Shown: positions 30,101-38,070, counted from the stretch's first letter. The stretch is DNA of 64,000 bases from Rhodopirellula baltica SH 1 (GCF_000196115.1 NC_005027.1:6878001-6942000), one strand, 5' to 3'. The notes: a model not told the origin generated them from the sequence alone. Numbers and translations: made by a program.

Positions 30101-30394
30101 CGTCACTCCGGTGCCAGCGACCGATGGGACGGTGGCTGCGTTGGGGCTGGGGGTGAATCCTCGCGTGGCGGACAGTTTGTCTGGATCGCGTTCTTTCGCG
30201 GGCGTTTGAGCGGCGGGCTGGGATTCAGCGGCGTCGGGAGTGGTCGGAACAGACGATGTCACGGCGGGCGCGGACTCAGCGACTTGGTTTGCGGCGGATG
30301 AGCCGGCGGCCGGGGGAGCGGGGGCCTCGTCGAACCCGCTGAACAGCATTTGGTCGTCGTCGTTCTGTTTGGGGCGAGGTCGGGATTTGGCCAT
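27179..30394 (-). CDS. polA: DNA polymerase I with a long N-terminal extension
   Basis: 1071 residues. Residues 1 to about 170 are a disordered Pro/Ala/Ser/Thr/Gln-rich extension not found in typical Pol I (about 900-930 residues). Then come the 5'-3' exonuclease (DKLVVVVDAHSLIYQ from 171, GLWGIRPDQVVDYQALVGDPVDN), the 3'-5' exonuclease with its catalytic Asp and Glu present (AIDTETTSTHARG, VGHNLKFD), so proofreading looks functional, and the polymerase. Polymerase motif A is DYSQIELRVLAHYSGD, the O-helix RRIAKTINFGIVYGQS, and motif C QIHDELLLE. It fills Okazaki gaps and acts in repair. ATG 30394 (MAKSRPRPK) is chosen; the frame is open 87 codons further upstream into R1 repeats. It is convergent with the pilin genes. 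Confidence 0.95.
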   Translation of the reverse strand: MAKSRPRPKQNDDDQMLFSGFDEAPAPPAAGSSAANQVAESAPAVTSSVPTTPDAAESQPAAQTPAKERDPDKLSATRGFTPSPNAATVPSVAGTGVTPLPTSSAQQPRESSASEAAPKDATQSGPRADRETTEERKQRHDAVRIADDALPAVLQKPIPEPTDDPIPDLTDKLVVVVDAHSLIYQVFHALPPMTSTGGLPVSAVYGFVGDMLELLSRKNPDYLIAAFDKSEVTFRNELYPEYKANRDSMPDELRQQIPLIRQAIDAMGIGIIEQSGFEADDLLATVAAKVEEAGGRCLVVTSDKDCRQLISDQTKIYNIRKDQEIDAAELFGLWGIRPDQVVDYQALVGDPVDNVPGISLIGPKIAQQLLETHDTLEEILNNAESISGKKRKENLMNGREAAMMSRELVELKRDVESPIPWNRCVRSAADLERVDALLQEFGFRRLRSRAAELLGGEAPVEEPKPAWESRYQTITNESELKALAVELAKQTVLAIDTETTSTHARGCDLVGISIAWQPGEAAYIPVRAPDGDPAINELIVIEILRDVLESSAIEKVGHNLKFDVIVLRSAGVQLGGITMDTMVADYLLNSGGRNHGLDDLAQRRLDHTNLSIKDLIGTGKKQITMDQVPVDDVSPYACEDVDVPIRLAPTLRDELNESGLDGLFDEVEMPLTEVLAEMEFNGIHVNADTLAKMSERFDKDIADLRALVFSAAGHEFNLDSPKQLGVVLFEELGLPVIKKTKTGVSTDADVLSQLAVNHEIAEHVLQYRQATKLKNTYIDALPQLICDKTGRVHTSFRQDVAATGRLSSSEPNLQNIPIRTEQGKAIRAAFTAGREGWSLLGADYSQIELRVLAHYSGDEALIGAYHDDADIHTRVAAEVNGIEESEVTSDLRRIAKTINFGIVYGQSPFGLAKTLGISNDEARDYIELYFQRYSGVEAFMMDTLARCRNEGYVATMLGRRREIKGVRDLAKLPESKRRSLTEPERIAINMPIQGTAADLIKLAMLRVHEQLKQSDLQARLLLQIHDELLLESPDEELDALSDTIREAMTSVMELDVPLKVDVAHGRTWADC

Positions 30395-30561
30395 GGGAAT
30401 CGCGAAGAAGGTGGCGAGGCGTCGAGAAGAGTACGTGGGCTTGGGCAGCCGAGAGCATACCGCGATCGATCGAAATCGGGCAGTTTGGATGGGCGAAGTC
30501 GACGGGTTGAGCAGCGAATCGCAAACGATTGTGCCAGTCAAACGGCGCTTTGCCGGAAGCG

Positions 30562-30815
30562 GTCTGTCGCTCGCTGGGGCCCCCAGCGAGTTGATTCTGG
30601 GGCGAGCCGCAATCTGTCGCTCGGTGGTCCTCCACCGAGTTTTGGGTGGAAGCATGTTGCGCGTGATTGCCTGCTGGGGGCCCCAGCAGGCTACGGAGTC
30701 TTGTAGCTAGTCAGGCTTTGCTGGAGGGATGAAACCTGTAGCTCGGTGGTCCTCCAGCGAGTTCCGCTCTGTCCGTCATGTGTTCACATTGGGGGCCAAC
30801 GTGCTACAGGTTGTT
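30562..30815. repeat. R1 palindromic repeat cluster upstream of polA
   Basis: Hairpins occur at 30562 onward (CTCGCTGG/CCAGCGAG), near 30619 (CTCGGTGG-TCCT-CCACCGAG), near 30668 (CCTGCTGGGG/CCCCAGCAGG) and in a copy at 30738-30815 whose alpha hairpin is mismatched (CTCGGTGG/CCAGCGAG). The rest of the 30395-31136 spacer shows no gene. Confidence 0.75.
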
Positions 30816-31136
30816 GGTGGAGCCGTGATATTCTGCGGTGGGTTTTCGGGGGGATGGGGTTCCCTCGGCCGGTTCGGGGAGCCTTTCGCCGTCAAAATCG
30901 GAGCAGACCGGCGGGTTTGCGCGATCGCCCGGACAGTTTCAGGCTGATTTGTGTGTCAAAAAGATGCGTTTCCGGTCATCTCTGAATACAATCGCTGTTT
31001 GCAGAGGCAGGTGGTCCGCCGTTCCGAACTGATCGGTGGTCCCTGTTCGTAGAGTCAACACGCAACGAATGCGACCCAAGTTGGTCCGACTGCCCTCGCA
31101 CGGGCACTCCATCTCCTCCTACTCTTCACCGCCCCC

Positions 31137-32618
31137 ATGGCCGCACGCGACGATTCAGTGATCCGAGGCAGCTTGATTGCCAGCCTGATTTTCCTGGTGC
31201 TTTCTTTGGCGCTCAACTTCTTCTTTTGGAGTTGGGGCGACACGCAAGCTGAGACAGCAGCGGGTGCCAAGGAAAGGCTGCAGACTCAAGACGGCGAGCT
31301 GCGGAAAATGCAAAGCGAAGCAACTTTGATGAAGGCGATGCTGGGCGTGGGAGGATTGAGCCAGGCTCAGTTCGACCAGCTGACGTCGAGCAGCGGTGAC
31401 GATCCTGAAATGGAGATCATCGAGCAGAACTTTGCTCGTGACATGGCGTTGTTCGGCCCTGAGGTTGATCCGCAAAACCGCAACTATCCTGCGCTCCCGG
31501 ACTTCTTGGTCAACGCGATTCGCAACCGCAACGTCCAGTACAGCCAAGCTCGTGATGAAGCGACTCAAATTCGTTCGCAGGCCGACAGCGACATCGAAGT
31601 GGCTTTGAAAGCACAGGAAGTGGCAGAGAAAAGCCGTGACGATGCGAACAAGAAATTGGAAACCGAACAAACCAAGTTCGCCGAAGATCGCCAGCAAATG
31701 AAGCTGACGACGGAACGAACCAGCGACAGCCTGCAAAAGAAGATCGCTGAGTTCACGACGTACCGAAACAAAGTCACCGCCGAGATCAACGATTTGCAGC
31801 AGTTGGAAAGCCGATTGTCCAACACGATCGAAAACCAACGGCAAGAACTCGTGCGGCTGCGAAGCACCAACTTCGAGAGCACGCAGGGTTTGATCAGCTA
31901 CGTTTATCGCGATGGCAATGTCGTCACGATCAATTTGGGATCGGCCGATGAACTGACTCCTGGTGTTACGTTTGGTGTCATCGACGGCGATGAAACGCGT
32001 CTGCAGGATGCGAAGATCAAAGCGACGATTCAGGTCACCAAGTTGTTGGGCGATCACCGCGCCGAAGCTCGCGTGGTGGCGTTCCCCGAGATCCGTTATC
32101 CGATCATTCCTGGTGACCAAATCTACTCACCGTTCTGGTCGCCTGGACGTCGCGTGAAGATCGCGTTGATGGACAACATCGACATCGACGACGACAGCCG
32201 ACCTGATACCACGGAGATCTCTTCGATGATCCGTGCCGCGGGTGCTGAAGTCGCCGCGATCCTGCGTACCGATGGAACTCGCGAAGGCACGTTTGACAGC
32301 AGCGTTCGTTTCCTGGTGATCGGCGAAGCGGAACAACTGGACGATCAAGCGGACAATGCCAGCGAGATTGCTGCGGTTGGGAAGGCCAAGGCGGAAGCAA
32401 CTGAGAACGGTGTGACAGTCATTCCTGCGTGGAAGTTGCAAGCTTATCTGAAGACGATCGATGATTCGCTGACAACACCGCTTGGATCAGCCGTCCGGGG
32501 ACGAGACTTTGCTCCGGAGAAATCGTTGGCTCCGAAGTCGTTGCCCACTAGCCTGCCGAAGATTTACACCGAGCAGAAAGAACGCGTGCAACGCAACAAC
32601 GATATCCTGCGTCCGTAG
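31137..32618 (+). CDS. Membrane-anchored coiled-coil protein, function unknown
   Basis: A 493-residue protein I do not recognise. Residues about 13-32 (LIASLIFLVLSLALNFFFWSW) form one N-terminal membrane segment. The following region is predicted by eye to be coiled coil (about 35-70 and 125-245, with heptad-like Glu/Lys/Gln/Leu content). A compact, probably periplasmic or cell-wall-facing domain comes next (about 250-420), containing LISYVYRDGNVVTINLGSADELTPGVTFGVIDGD, a phrase seen in beta-barrel/SH3-like modules. It stands alone between repeat clusters. A role in envelope organisation is possible, but nothing in the sequence proves it. Confidence 0.75.
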   Translation: MAARDDSVIRGSLIASLIFLVLSLALNFFFWSWGDTQAETAAGAKERLQTQDGELRKMQSEATLMKAMLGVGGLSQAQFDQLTSSSGDDPEMEIIEQNFARDMALFGPEVDPQNRNYPALPDFLVNAIRNRNVQYSQARDEATQIRSQADSDIEVALKAQEVAEKSRDDANKKLETEQTKFAEDRQQMKLTTERTSDSLQKKIAEFTTYRNKVTAEINDLQQLESRLSNTIENQRQELVRLRSTNFESTQGLISYVYRDGNVVTINLGSADELTPGVTFGVIDGDETRLQDAKIKATIQVTKLLGDHRAEARVVAFPEIRYPIIPGDQIYSPFWSPGRRVKIALMDNIDIDDDSRPDTTEISSMIRAAGAEVAAILRTDGTREGTFDSSVRFLVIGEAEQLDDQADNASEIAAVGKAKAEATENGVTVIPAWKLQAYLKTIDDSLTTPLGSAVRGRDFAPEKSLAPKSLPTSLPKIYTEQKERVQRNNDILRP

Positions 32619-32635
32619 TATGAGTCGAACCTAGA

Positions 32636-33235
32636 CGTTGCTCGCTGGGGCTCCCAGCGAGTTGTGCTGGGATGCCTGCTGGGGGCCCCAGCAGGCTACG
32701 GACCGATTGCTTTTCCTGCTCTTTGCAGAGTGTCCCGCAACTGTAGCTCGGTGGTCCTCCACCGAGTTTTGCACTGTCCGTCACGTGTTCACGTTGGGGA
32801 CCAAAGTGATACTGGTTGTGATGTAAGCCTGCTGTCCTGAAGCGAGTTTTGGCTTTGCGCGACGTTGGTGGGATGCCTGCTGGAGGCCTCAGCAGGCTAC
32901 GGACCGATTGCTTTTGCTGCTCTTTGCAGAGTGTCCCACAACTGTAGCTCGGTGGTCCTCCACCGAGTTTTGCACTGTCCGTCACGTGTTCACGTTGGGG
33001 ACCAATGTGATACTGGTTGTTGATGTAAGCCTGCTGTCTTGAAGCGAGTTTTGGCTTTGCGTGACGTTGCTGGGATGCCTGCTGGGGGCCCCAGCAGGCT
33101 ACGGATTGATTGCTTTTGCCGCTCTTTGCAGAGTGTCCCGCAACTGTAGCTCGGTGGTCCTCCACCGAGTTTGGCTTAGAGGCCCGTTGCGAGTGAATGC
33201 CTGCTGGGGCCCCAGCGGGCTTCGGTTTTGCGTGA
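32636..33235. repeat. R1-derived tandem array, about 201-bp period
   Basis: A unit starting GCCTGCTGGGGGCCCCAGC begins at 32674, 32875, 33077 and, truncated, at 33199, giving periods of 201-202 bp and then 122 bp. Each unit carries a CTGCTGGGG/CCCCAGCAG hairpin, the CTCGGTGG-TCCT-CCACCGAG hairpin and a weaker CACGTTGG/CCAA.GTG stem. It fills the gap between two genes that transcribe toward it. Confidence 0.85.
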
Positions 33236-33240
33236 AGAGC

Positions 33241-34350
33241 TTAGTTCCGGGTGAGGTCCCATGCGTCGGACCAAGTTGTTTGAACGGCCTTCATTCCAAA
33301 GTCATTTTCCAAACGTTCGGCCATGTCTGGCAAGTGACCAGCACCGTAGAACACCGCGATGTTTTCCTTGCCGGCGTCGAGCTCTTCTTTCAAAATCTCA
33401 AACGCTTTGCGGTTGCGACCTTTGATCAATGTGTTTTCGCCGTTGGCGTCGTCCATGCCGGCAGTCACCAGTTCAATGTCGACGAGTTGGCGAGCCATCG
33501 CTCGTTTCATGTTCTTGGGACGATCTTCCCCGCTGAACATTGCCATCAACAAACCAGCGTCGCCGCCCGTTTTGGCTTGGGAAGCGATGCCGGCACCCAG
33601 CATTCTCGCGATCATTTTCCAGACGCTGTCGCCGCGTTTTTCGAGGTCTTCGACAAACTCATCGGGGCTCATGTCCGCATGACGAAAGTTCTCGGCCATG
33701 TAGTCAATCTTTTCCAGTTGATACTCCAGGTTCAACATGTCTTTCATGCCGGTTTGAACCGAAGCCAAGATCGATCGACGTTCCTCAAGGTCCTCGGGCC
33801 GAATGCGAGTTCCGTCGGGCGCAACCAACTCGTACAGAACCGAATCGTATTTGGAGAGCTGTTCTTTCAGTTCGGTGTAGTACTCGTCTTGACCGATGTG
33901 AACGACGCCGACCAAGTCGACAATCGCCCCGTCATACCGTGTCCCGGGCTGGCCAACGAACTGGACCGTTGCGGTTTGCAACGCATTGGGTTTGCCGTCG
34001 ACTTCGTGAACGCGAACGTAGGCTGGTTCTTCGGCAATCTTGGCTTCGTCGGCCGATTCGGTAGCGGTCTTCGGCGTTTCTGTTGCCGGCGTATCTGTTG
34101 CCGGCGTATCAGGCGTTTTCGTTTCAGCAGTCGGTTGTAGAGGTGGCGTTTCCGTTTCCGCTTGAGCGGGTGTTTCAGCGACCTGTGTTTCCGCAACCGC
34201 AGGCTCTTGGGCAACGACGGGGACACATCCGAAGGCGGCGCTCAGGCACATCGCCAAACCGCTGGTTCGCACTCGGTGGAAGAAACGTTGCCAAATGGAT
34301 TGGAAGGCGACCCGCCACGCTGAGAGTCGGGGGAGGAAATGGCGTTTCAT
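33241..34350 (-). CDS. TraB/GumN (TIKI-like) family protein, exported
   Basis: 369 residues. An N-terminal basic region followed by TSGLAMCLSAAFGCVPVVAQE (about residues 29-49) looks like a Sec signal. A Pro/Thr/Glu/Ala-rich linker runs to about residue 105. The C-terminal domain fits the TraB/GumN fold: VDLVGVVHIGQDEYYTELKEQLSKYDSVLYELVAPDG near 125-165 and NIAVFYGAGHLPDMAERL near 335-355, with the two conserved GxxH motifs as expected metal ligands. Eukaryotic TIKI relatives are Mn/Co-dependent proteases; bacterial members are of unknown substrate. It has no obvious operon partner. Confidence 0.78.
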   Translation of the reverse strand: MKRHFLPRLSAWRVAFQSIWQRFFHRVRTSGLAMCLSAAFGCVPVVAQEPAVAETQVAETPAQAETETPPLQPTAETKTPDTPATDTPATETPKTATESADEAKIAEEPAYVRVHEVDGKPNALQTATVQFVGQPGTRYDGAIVDLVGVVHIGQDEYYTELKEQLSKYDSVLYELVAPDGTRIRPEDLEERRSILASVQTGMKDMLNLEYQLEKIDYMAENFRHADMSPDEFVEDLEKRGDSVWKMIARMLGAGIASQAKTGGDAGLLMAMFSGEDRPKNMKRAMARQLVDIELVTAGMDDANGENTLIKGRNRKAFEILKEELDAGKENIAVFYGAGHLPDMAERLENDFGMKAVQTTWSDAWDLTRN

Positions 34351-34611
34351 CGAGATCGCTCAAAGTCAGTAGGAAAGAGGCAGCCTGCTTTCACCATAGC
34401 GCCAGAATCGATTTCCGGCAAGCAAATGATGCGCTTCGGGGCAGAAGTCCCATGGTTCCAGGCCCGGAAAGGACCCTTCGAAGGCGCAAGCTGGGATGCA
34501 AACATCTCGGGGGATGATCGCTCAGGACGTCGCAGCGGCTAGCAGCCTGTTGATTCAGTCGTGTACCGAATGGCAACCCTTAGCCGATGGGCATTCGTCC
34601 AGTGGCAATTG

Positions 34612-34713
34612 CTTCACCCTCCCTCAGCGAGGGTCGGGCCGGGGAGGGCGAACCTAAAACCCGGTGTGTAGCCCTCCCCTCGCTTCGCTCGACCCTTCCA
34701 AGGGGAGGGTGAA
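34612..34713. repeat. R3 palindrome-rich repeat (CCCTCCC family)
   Basis: Two related segments (34612-34660 and 34672-34713) are built on CCCTCCCCTCGCTTCGCTCG and its complement GGGGAGGGTGA. The same core recurs at 42375-42413. Outside it, the 34351-34792 spacer shows no gene. Confidence 0.65.
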
Positions 34714-34792
34714 TTTGTAAAGTAAGTGCCGATGCGCATTCGCCCCGATTGGCGTCTGACTTACCGCCGCGAACGCGGTACTGCTCATTCAA

Positions 34793-36016
34793 TCAACAGC
34801 TCGCTAGTCGAGACGGAGCCAGTTCGTCGAGCAAGCCTGCCCAATCGCCGGCGACTGCGGTTTCGCCCCATTTGGCGGCGATCATCACGCTGTTGATTCC
34901 TGATCCGATTCCCAGCATCGCGGTGCGGTCTCCGGCGGACAATTCTCCGGTCGCGGCCGCCGCGGCGACGGTCAATGGCAGAGCGACTGATCCGGTGTTG
35001 CCAAGAGCCGGGAAGGTCACGCTGTCTCTGGTTTCTGGCAATTGCATCGCTTCCAACATGCCGATTCGGTGCCGTGAACCAACTTGATGGCAAACCGAAC
35101 GGTCGATCTGGTCGCGAGACCAGCCCGATTGTTGCAGCAGTTCGTTCAGTGCCGCCACGCCGGTCGCGATTCCTTCCGCCATCAGTGTTTCGGAATCCGT
35201 TTCCATTAACGGTTGCATCCCCGCCCCGGCCGTGTCCTGATCGCTACGACACAGATGGTGATGAGCCGTGTGGGCTCGCGCGATCGCGTGTTCCAGGATC
35301 GTCGCGCCGGGGTTGAGGTCGCGGTGGGTCAGCAACCAAGCACAGCTGCCCGAGCCGATCGTCAACGATGCGAAGGCGGGTTTGACGGTCTTTCGTGTGA
35401 GCTGATCGTCGGCATTCAGCGATGCGATGGTCGCTTCCATCAACGGACGGCTGTTCTCGGTTCCGACAACGATGCCGGCGGAGATCATTCCCGACTGGAT
35501 CATGCCAGCGATTTGGACCGCACCGTTGAGAACACCCAAGCAAGCATTCGAAACGTCGTAGACCCAGCAGTCTGGCGAGAGCCCGAGTTCGTGATGCACT
35601 CGTGAGGCGGTGGCGGGCTCGAGGAAGTCGCGACAGACGCTGGCATGGATCAGAGCACCGATCTGATTCGGGTCGACGGACGCGGCTTCCAAGGCTTTGC
35701 GTCCGCTCTCGATGCTGGGGCCACTGGGGACGGTGCCAGGTTCCCAAACGCGCCGGCTGTCGATGCCGCTCATCATCGCCAAGCGACCTTCGGGCAACTT
35801 CAGGCGGGAGTACAGCGGTTGCAAATCCTTTTCGATCTGTTCGCTGGTCCACTGTGCACGGGGAATGGTGACACCGATGGATGCCAACGCGACGTCAGGA
35901 AAATGCACAGTTGCGGTCCTTCCAGTGCCCAAGCCCGTGAGAAATCGAGCCTTCGATTTTGGCACGTCTATGAATGAATCTTGAAAAGGGGGGCTTTCAA
36001 GGTGTGTGTCGAACAA
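34793..36016 (-). CDS. 3-oxoacyl-ACP synthase III-like condensing enzyme (FabH/OleA type)
   Basis: 407 residues with a thiolase fold. The catalytic triad is Cys159 (VSNACLGVLNGA), His310 (SVCHQVGSRH) and Asn340 (LGNTGSVALP), all in FabH order. The C-terminal glycine-rich GIGSGINSVMIAAKW is also family-like. It would condense an acyl-CoA or acyl-ACP with malonyl-ACP, or two acyl chains if OleA-like. The N-terminus has about 40 extra residues; GTG-initiated starts near residue 37 are possible. It stands alone without other fatty acid genes, so the substrate is undetermined. Long-chain hydrocarbon synthesis would need oleBCD elsewhere. Confidence 0.85.
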   Translation of the reverse strand: MFDTHLESPPFQDSFIDVPKSKARFLTGLGTGRTATVHFPDVALASIGVTIPRAQWTSEQIEKDLQPLYSRLKLPEGRLAMMSGIDSRRVWEPGTVPSGPSIESGRKALEAASVDPNQIGALIHASVCRDFLEPATASRVHHELGLSPDCWVYDVSNACLGVLNGAVQIAGMIQSGMISAGIVVGTENSRPLMEATIASLNADDQLTRKTVKPAFASLTIGSGSCAWLLTHRDLNPGATILEHAIARAHTAHHHLCRSDQDTAGAGMQPLMETDSETLMAEGIATGVAALNELLQQSGWSRDQIDRSVCHQVGSRHRIGMLEAMQLPETRDSVTFPALGNTGSVALPLTVAAAAATGELSAGDRTAMLGIGSGINSVMIAAKWGETAVAGDWAGLLDELAPSRLASC

Positions 36017-36334
36017 CGAGTCGCGAAACAGGTTACCAGATTGTCTGCGATCGACGAATCGGCGAGTGGAACGATGGAGGCAAGAGGCCGCATCGAAATC
36101 AAGGCTCCTGAAGGGGCAGTGAGATCACACTCAATCCATCGGTAGGGTGCGAGAGTCGACAGAAATGAGCCGGCAAGGGGCAATCCGTGAGCGGCGTTTG
36201 ACAGATTGGGATCCGCGTTGGTGGGTGAGAAGTCACTTCTAAGATGCGGGAAGTCCCAGCGTTTTCCTGAATAGGCTCAGTCTGCCACTAAATGGGCGTG
36301 AAAAAGTCCGAAATGTGTGTTGAATTACACGTTT

Positions 36335-36376
36335 TGCTAGCAAAAAAGGCCTTTGCTAGCACTACCCGTAGTGTGC
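36335..36376. other. Tandem hairpins in the spacer upstream of the amidotransferase-like gene
   Basis: TGCTAGCAAA (36335-36344) and TTTGCTAGCA (36352-36361) form a perfect 10-bp stem with a 7-nt loop. A second small stem, CACTA/TAGTG, follows at 36360-36373. There is no T tract, so it is not a clear terminator. No gene is supported in the 36017-36709 spacer. Confidence 0.5.
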
Positions 36377-36709
36377 CCAGGTCGGCTTTTCACAATATAT
36401 CGTTCTTGCTTGGTTATGTGAAACTCGACCTCTAATCTCCCGCACATCAGACGCGACACTGTCGCCGCGCCGCTTATCACGTCCCTCATTGGAAAAGTTC
36501 GGGAAGCAAAACGACCAGCCTGTTTCAAGATGATTCAAGCTGGATGTGTCTCACATGAGAGCCCTTTTCCCTGCAGGTTTGGCAGGCGGCATCATGCGAC
36601 TGAGTCCTTGCGGAATTGCTTCTCGCTCGATTTGATTTAGCAACCGACTGCTGCATCGAATGCTTGACCCATGCGGGCCCCCTAACGCCGATATGAAGAG
36701 GATCTTCTC

Positions 36710-37483
36710 ATGACGCGCAAGCCCCTGATTGGTTTGAACGCCGACTTCCGTGCCGCCGCTCGTAGCACCCCCGCGTTCGCCTACATCGCATCTGGTTACT
36801 ATCAAGCCATCATTAACGCAGGCGGGATTCCTGTTTTGGTTCCTCCGCAAGCTGACGAAGAATCAGTGAGCCGAGTTTTGGACGCTGTCGAGGGTTTCTT
36901 GTTCATCGGTGGCGGCGACTTGGATCCCCGCAACGACGGATTCATGCTTCACCCCAGCGTTCATCCGATGGATGCTGCCCGCGAAACCAGCGACCGTATG
37001 CTGATGGCGGAAATCGCCGAACGTCGCATGCCTGTCTTTGGCATTGGCGTTGGCATGCAGCTCATCAACGTCCAACAAGGCGGCAATTTGTTCTTGCACA
37101 TCAAAGAAGATTTGCCCGAAGCCGTGCCACACTTTGACGCTCAAGACGTCAACCACCGACACACTCTCAATGTCGAAAGTGATTCGTTGATCGGCCGAGT
37201 TTATGGCGATGGCGAAATTCGCGTGACCAGCCGTCACCACATGGCGATTGATGAAGTCGCTCCTGGATTCCGAGTCACCGCCCGTTGCCCCGATGGCGTG
37301 ATCGAAGCAATCGAAAGTGAAATGATCGATTGGTTTGCCTTGGGAACTCAGTTCCACCCTGAATCCGAAGCCGCATCGGCCTTGGACATTCGCATCTTCG
37401 AAGAGTTCGTGGACGCCGTTCGCGACCGCAATCAAGACGCCCCGGCCAAAGAAGGCGACGAAGCCTATCGTTTGGTTGCTTGA
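36710..37483 (+). CDS. Class I glutamine amidotransferase-like protein (peptidase C26 family) lacking the catalytic Cys
   Basis: A 257-residue protein of the gamma-glutamyl-GABA hydrolase / C26 fold: KPLIGLNADFR at the start, GFLFIGGGDLDP near 62, MPVFGIGVGMQLINVQQGGNL near 108, and QFHPESE near 214. In active relatives the nucleophile-elbow motif is GICRGMQ; here it is GIGVGMQ, so residue 113 is Gly and the Cys nucleophile is gone (codon GGC at 37046). His216 and Glu218 of the triad remain. I therefore call it a pseudoenzyme candidate; glutamine or gamma-glutamyl hydrolysis by the usual mechanism should not work. ATG 36710 has GAGG at 36699-36702 upstream. A structured region and terminator follow. 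Confidence 0.85.
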   Translation: MTRKPLIGLNADFRAAARSTPAFAYIASGYYQAIINAGGIPVLVPPQADEESVSRVLDAVEGFLFIGGGDLDPRNDGFMLHPSVHPMDAARETSDRMLMAEIAERRMPVFGIGVGMQLINVQQGGNLFLHIKEDLPEAVPHFDAQDVNHRHTLNVESDSLIGRVYGDGEIRVTSRHHMAIDEVAPGFRVTARCPDGVIEAIESEMIDWFALGTQFHPESEAASALDIRIFEEFVDAVRDRNQDAPAKEGDEAYRLVA

Positions 37484-37540
37484 GATTCGAAACCACACTA
37501 CGGAGAGGATGTTGATGAATCGAATGTTTTGATCCCTTCC

Positions 37541-37642
37541 CACCGGGTTCGCTGCCCACGGTTGTCCCGCGAGAACCGTTTTCCGCCAAAGGATTGGCGG
37601 GTTGGCAGCACGGAAGCATCGCCTGATGCAGCGAACCCGGTG
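37541..37642 (+). ncRNA. Candidate structured RNA element, multibranched
   Basis: A closing stem (CACCGGGTTC at 37541 with GAACCCGGTG ending 37642, perfect) encloses nested helices GCTGCC/GGCAGC (37551-37556 with 37604-37609), ACGGTT/AACCGT (37558-37563 with 37574-37579), CCGCCAA-AGGA-TTGGCGG (37583-37600) and GCATC-GCCT-GATGC (37616-37629). All can coexist. More hairpins follow to about 37720, then the terminator. The class is not recognised. Confidence 0.35.
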
Positions 37643-37758
37643 AGAATGGGACTTCTTCTCAGGAGTCCCTCACCTTCAAGGAAGAAGGTTGGTGGAGGCC
37701 AAGGATTGGCCTGATCGGAAATCGATTCAGCAACGCAACAAGTCACGGCTGACAAGTC

Positions 37759-37798
37759 CAACCGGGCACGTTCCAAAGGAGCGTGCCCGGTTGTTTTT
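37759..37798 (+). terminator. Rho-independent terminator
   Basis: A perfect 12-bp stem, CAACCGGGCACG (37759-37770) and CGTGCCCGGTTG (37782-37793), has an 11-nt loop and is followed by TTTTT. It ends the transcript that runs through the amidotransferase-like gene and the structured element. Confidence 0.9.
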
Positions 37799-37802
37799 GG
37801 AC

Positions 37803-38070
37803 CAATGGTTTTGTCGCTCGGCGGGCCCCGCCGAGAATTTGGGGAATCGGGAACTTTAATCTTTCGCCGTTTGCGGGCTTGGGGCTGGTGCTGCGTGACG
37901 CGGACGGATCGCGAGTTTTCGTCTGTCGACGTGTGTGTTGAAACAACCTGTAGCTCGGTGGTCCCCCACCGAGTCGAGCGCAATCTCACTCGTATTCACG
38001 GTGGAGACCACCGTGCTACAGGATCACGTTGTTTGTTGCTGATGCCCGGCGAGAGCCTCGCCGGGTTACG
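37803..38070. repeat. R1 palindromic repeat cluster
   Basis: Hairpins CTCGGCGG-GCC-CCGCCGAG (about 37815-37833), CTCGGTGG-TCCC-CCACCGAG (about 37955-37975) with CACGGTGG-AGA-CCACCGTG (to 38022), and CCCGGCGAG-AGC-CTCGCCGGG (about 38044-38064). The CGG/CCG variant of the alpha stem is a second paired change relative to other copies. Confidence 0.78.

Noticed and set aside
30729-31032. Short open frames in the spacer upstream of 31137
   Set aside because: They overlap an R1 repeat in several frames and show no coding character.
37541-37642. Integron attC site or tRNA-like cloverleaf
   Set aside because: No attC core sites (GTTRRRY type) at the ends, no integrase, and the helix lengths do not match a tRNA.
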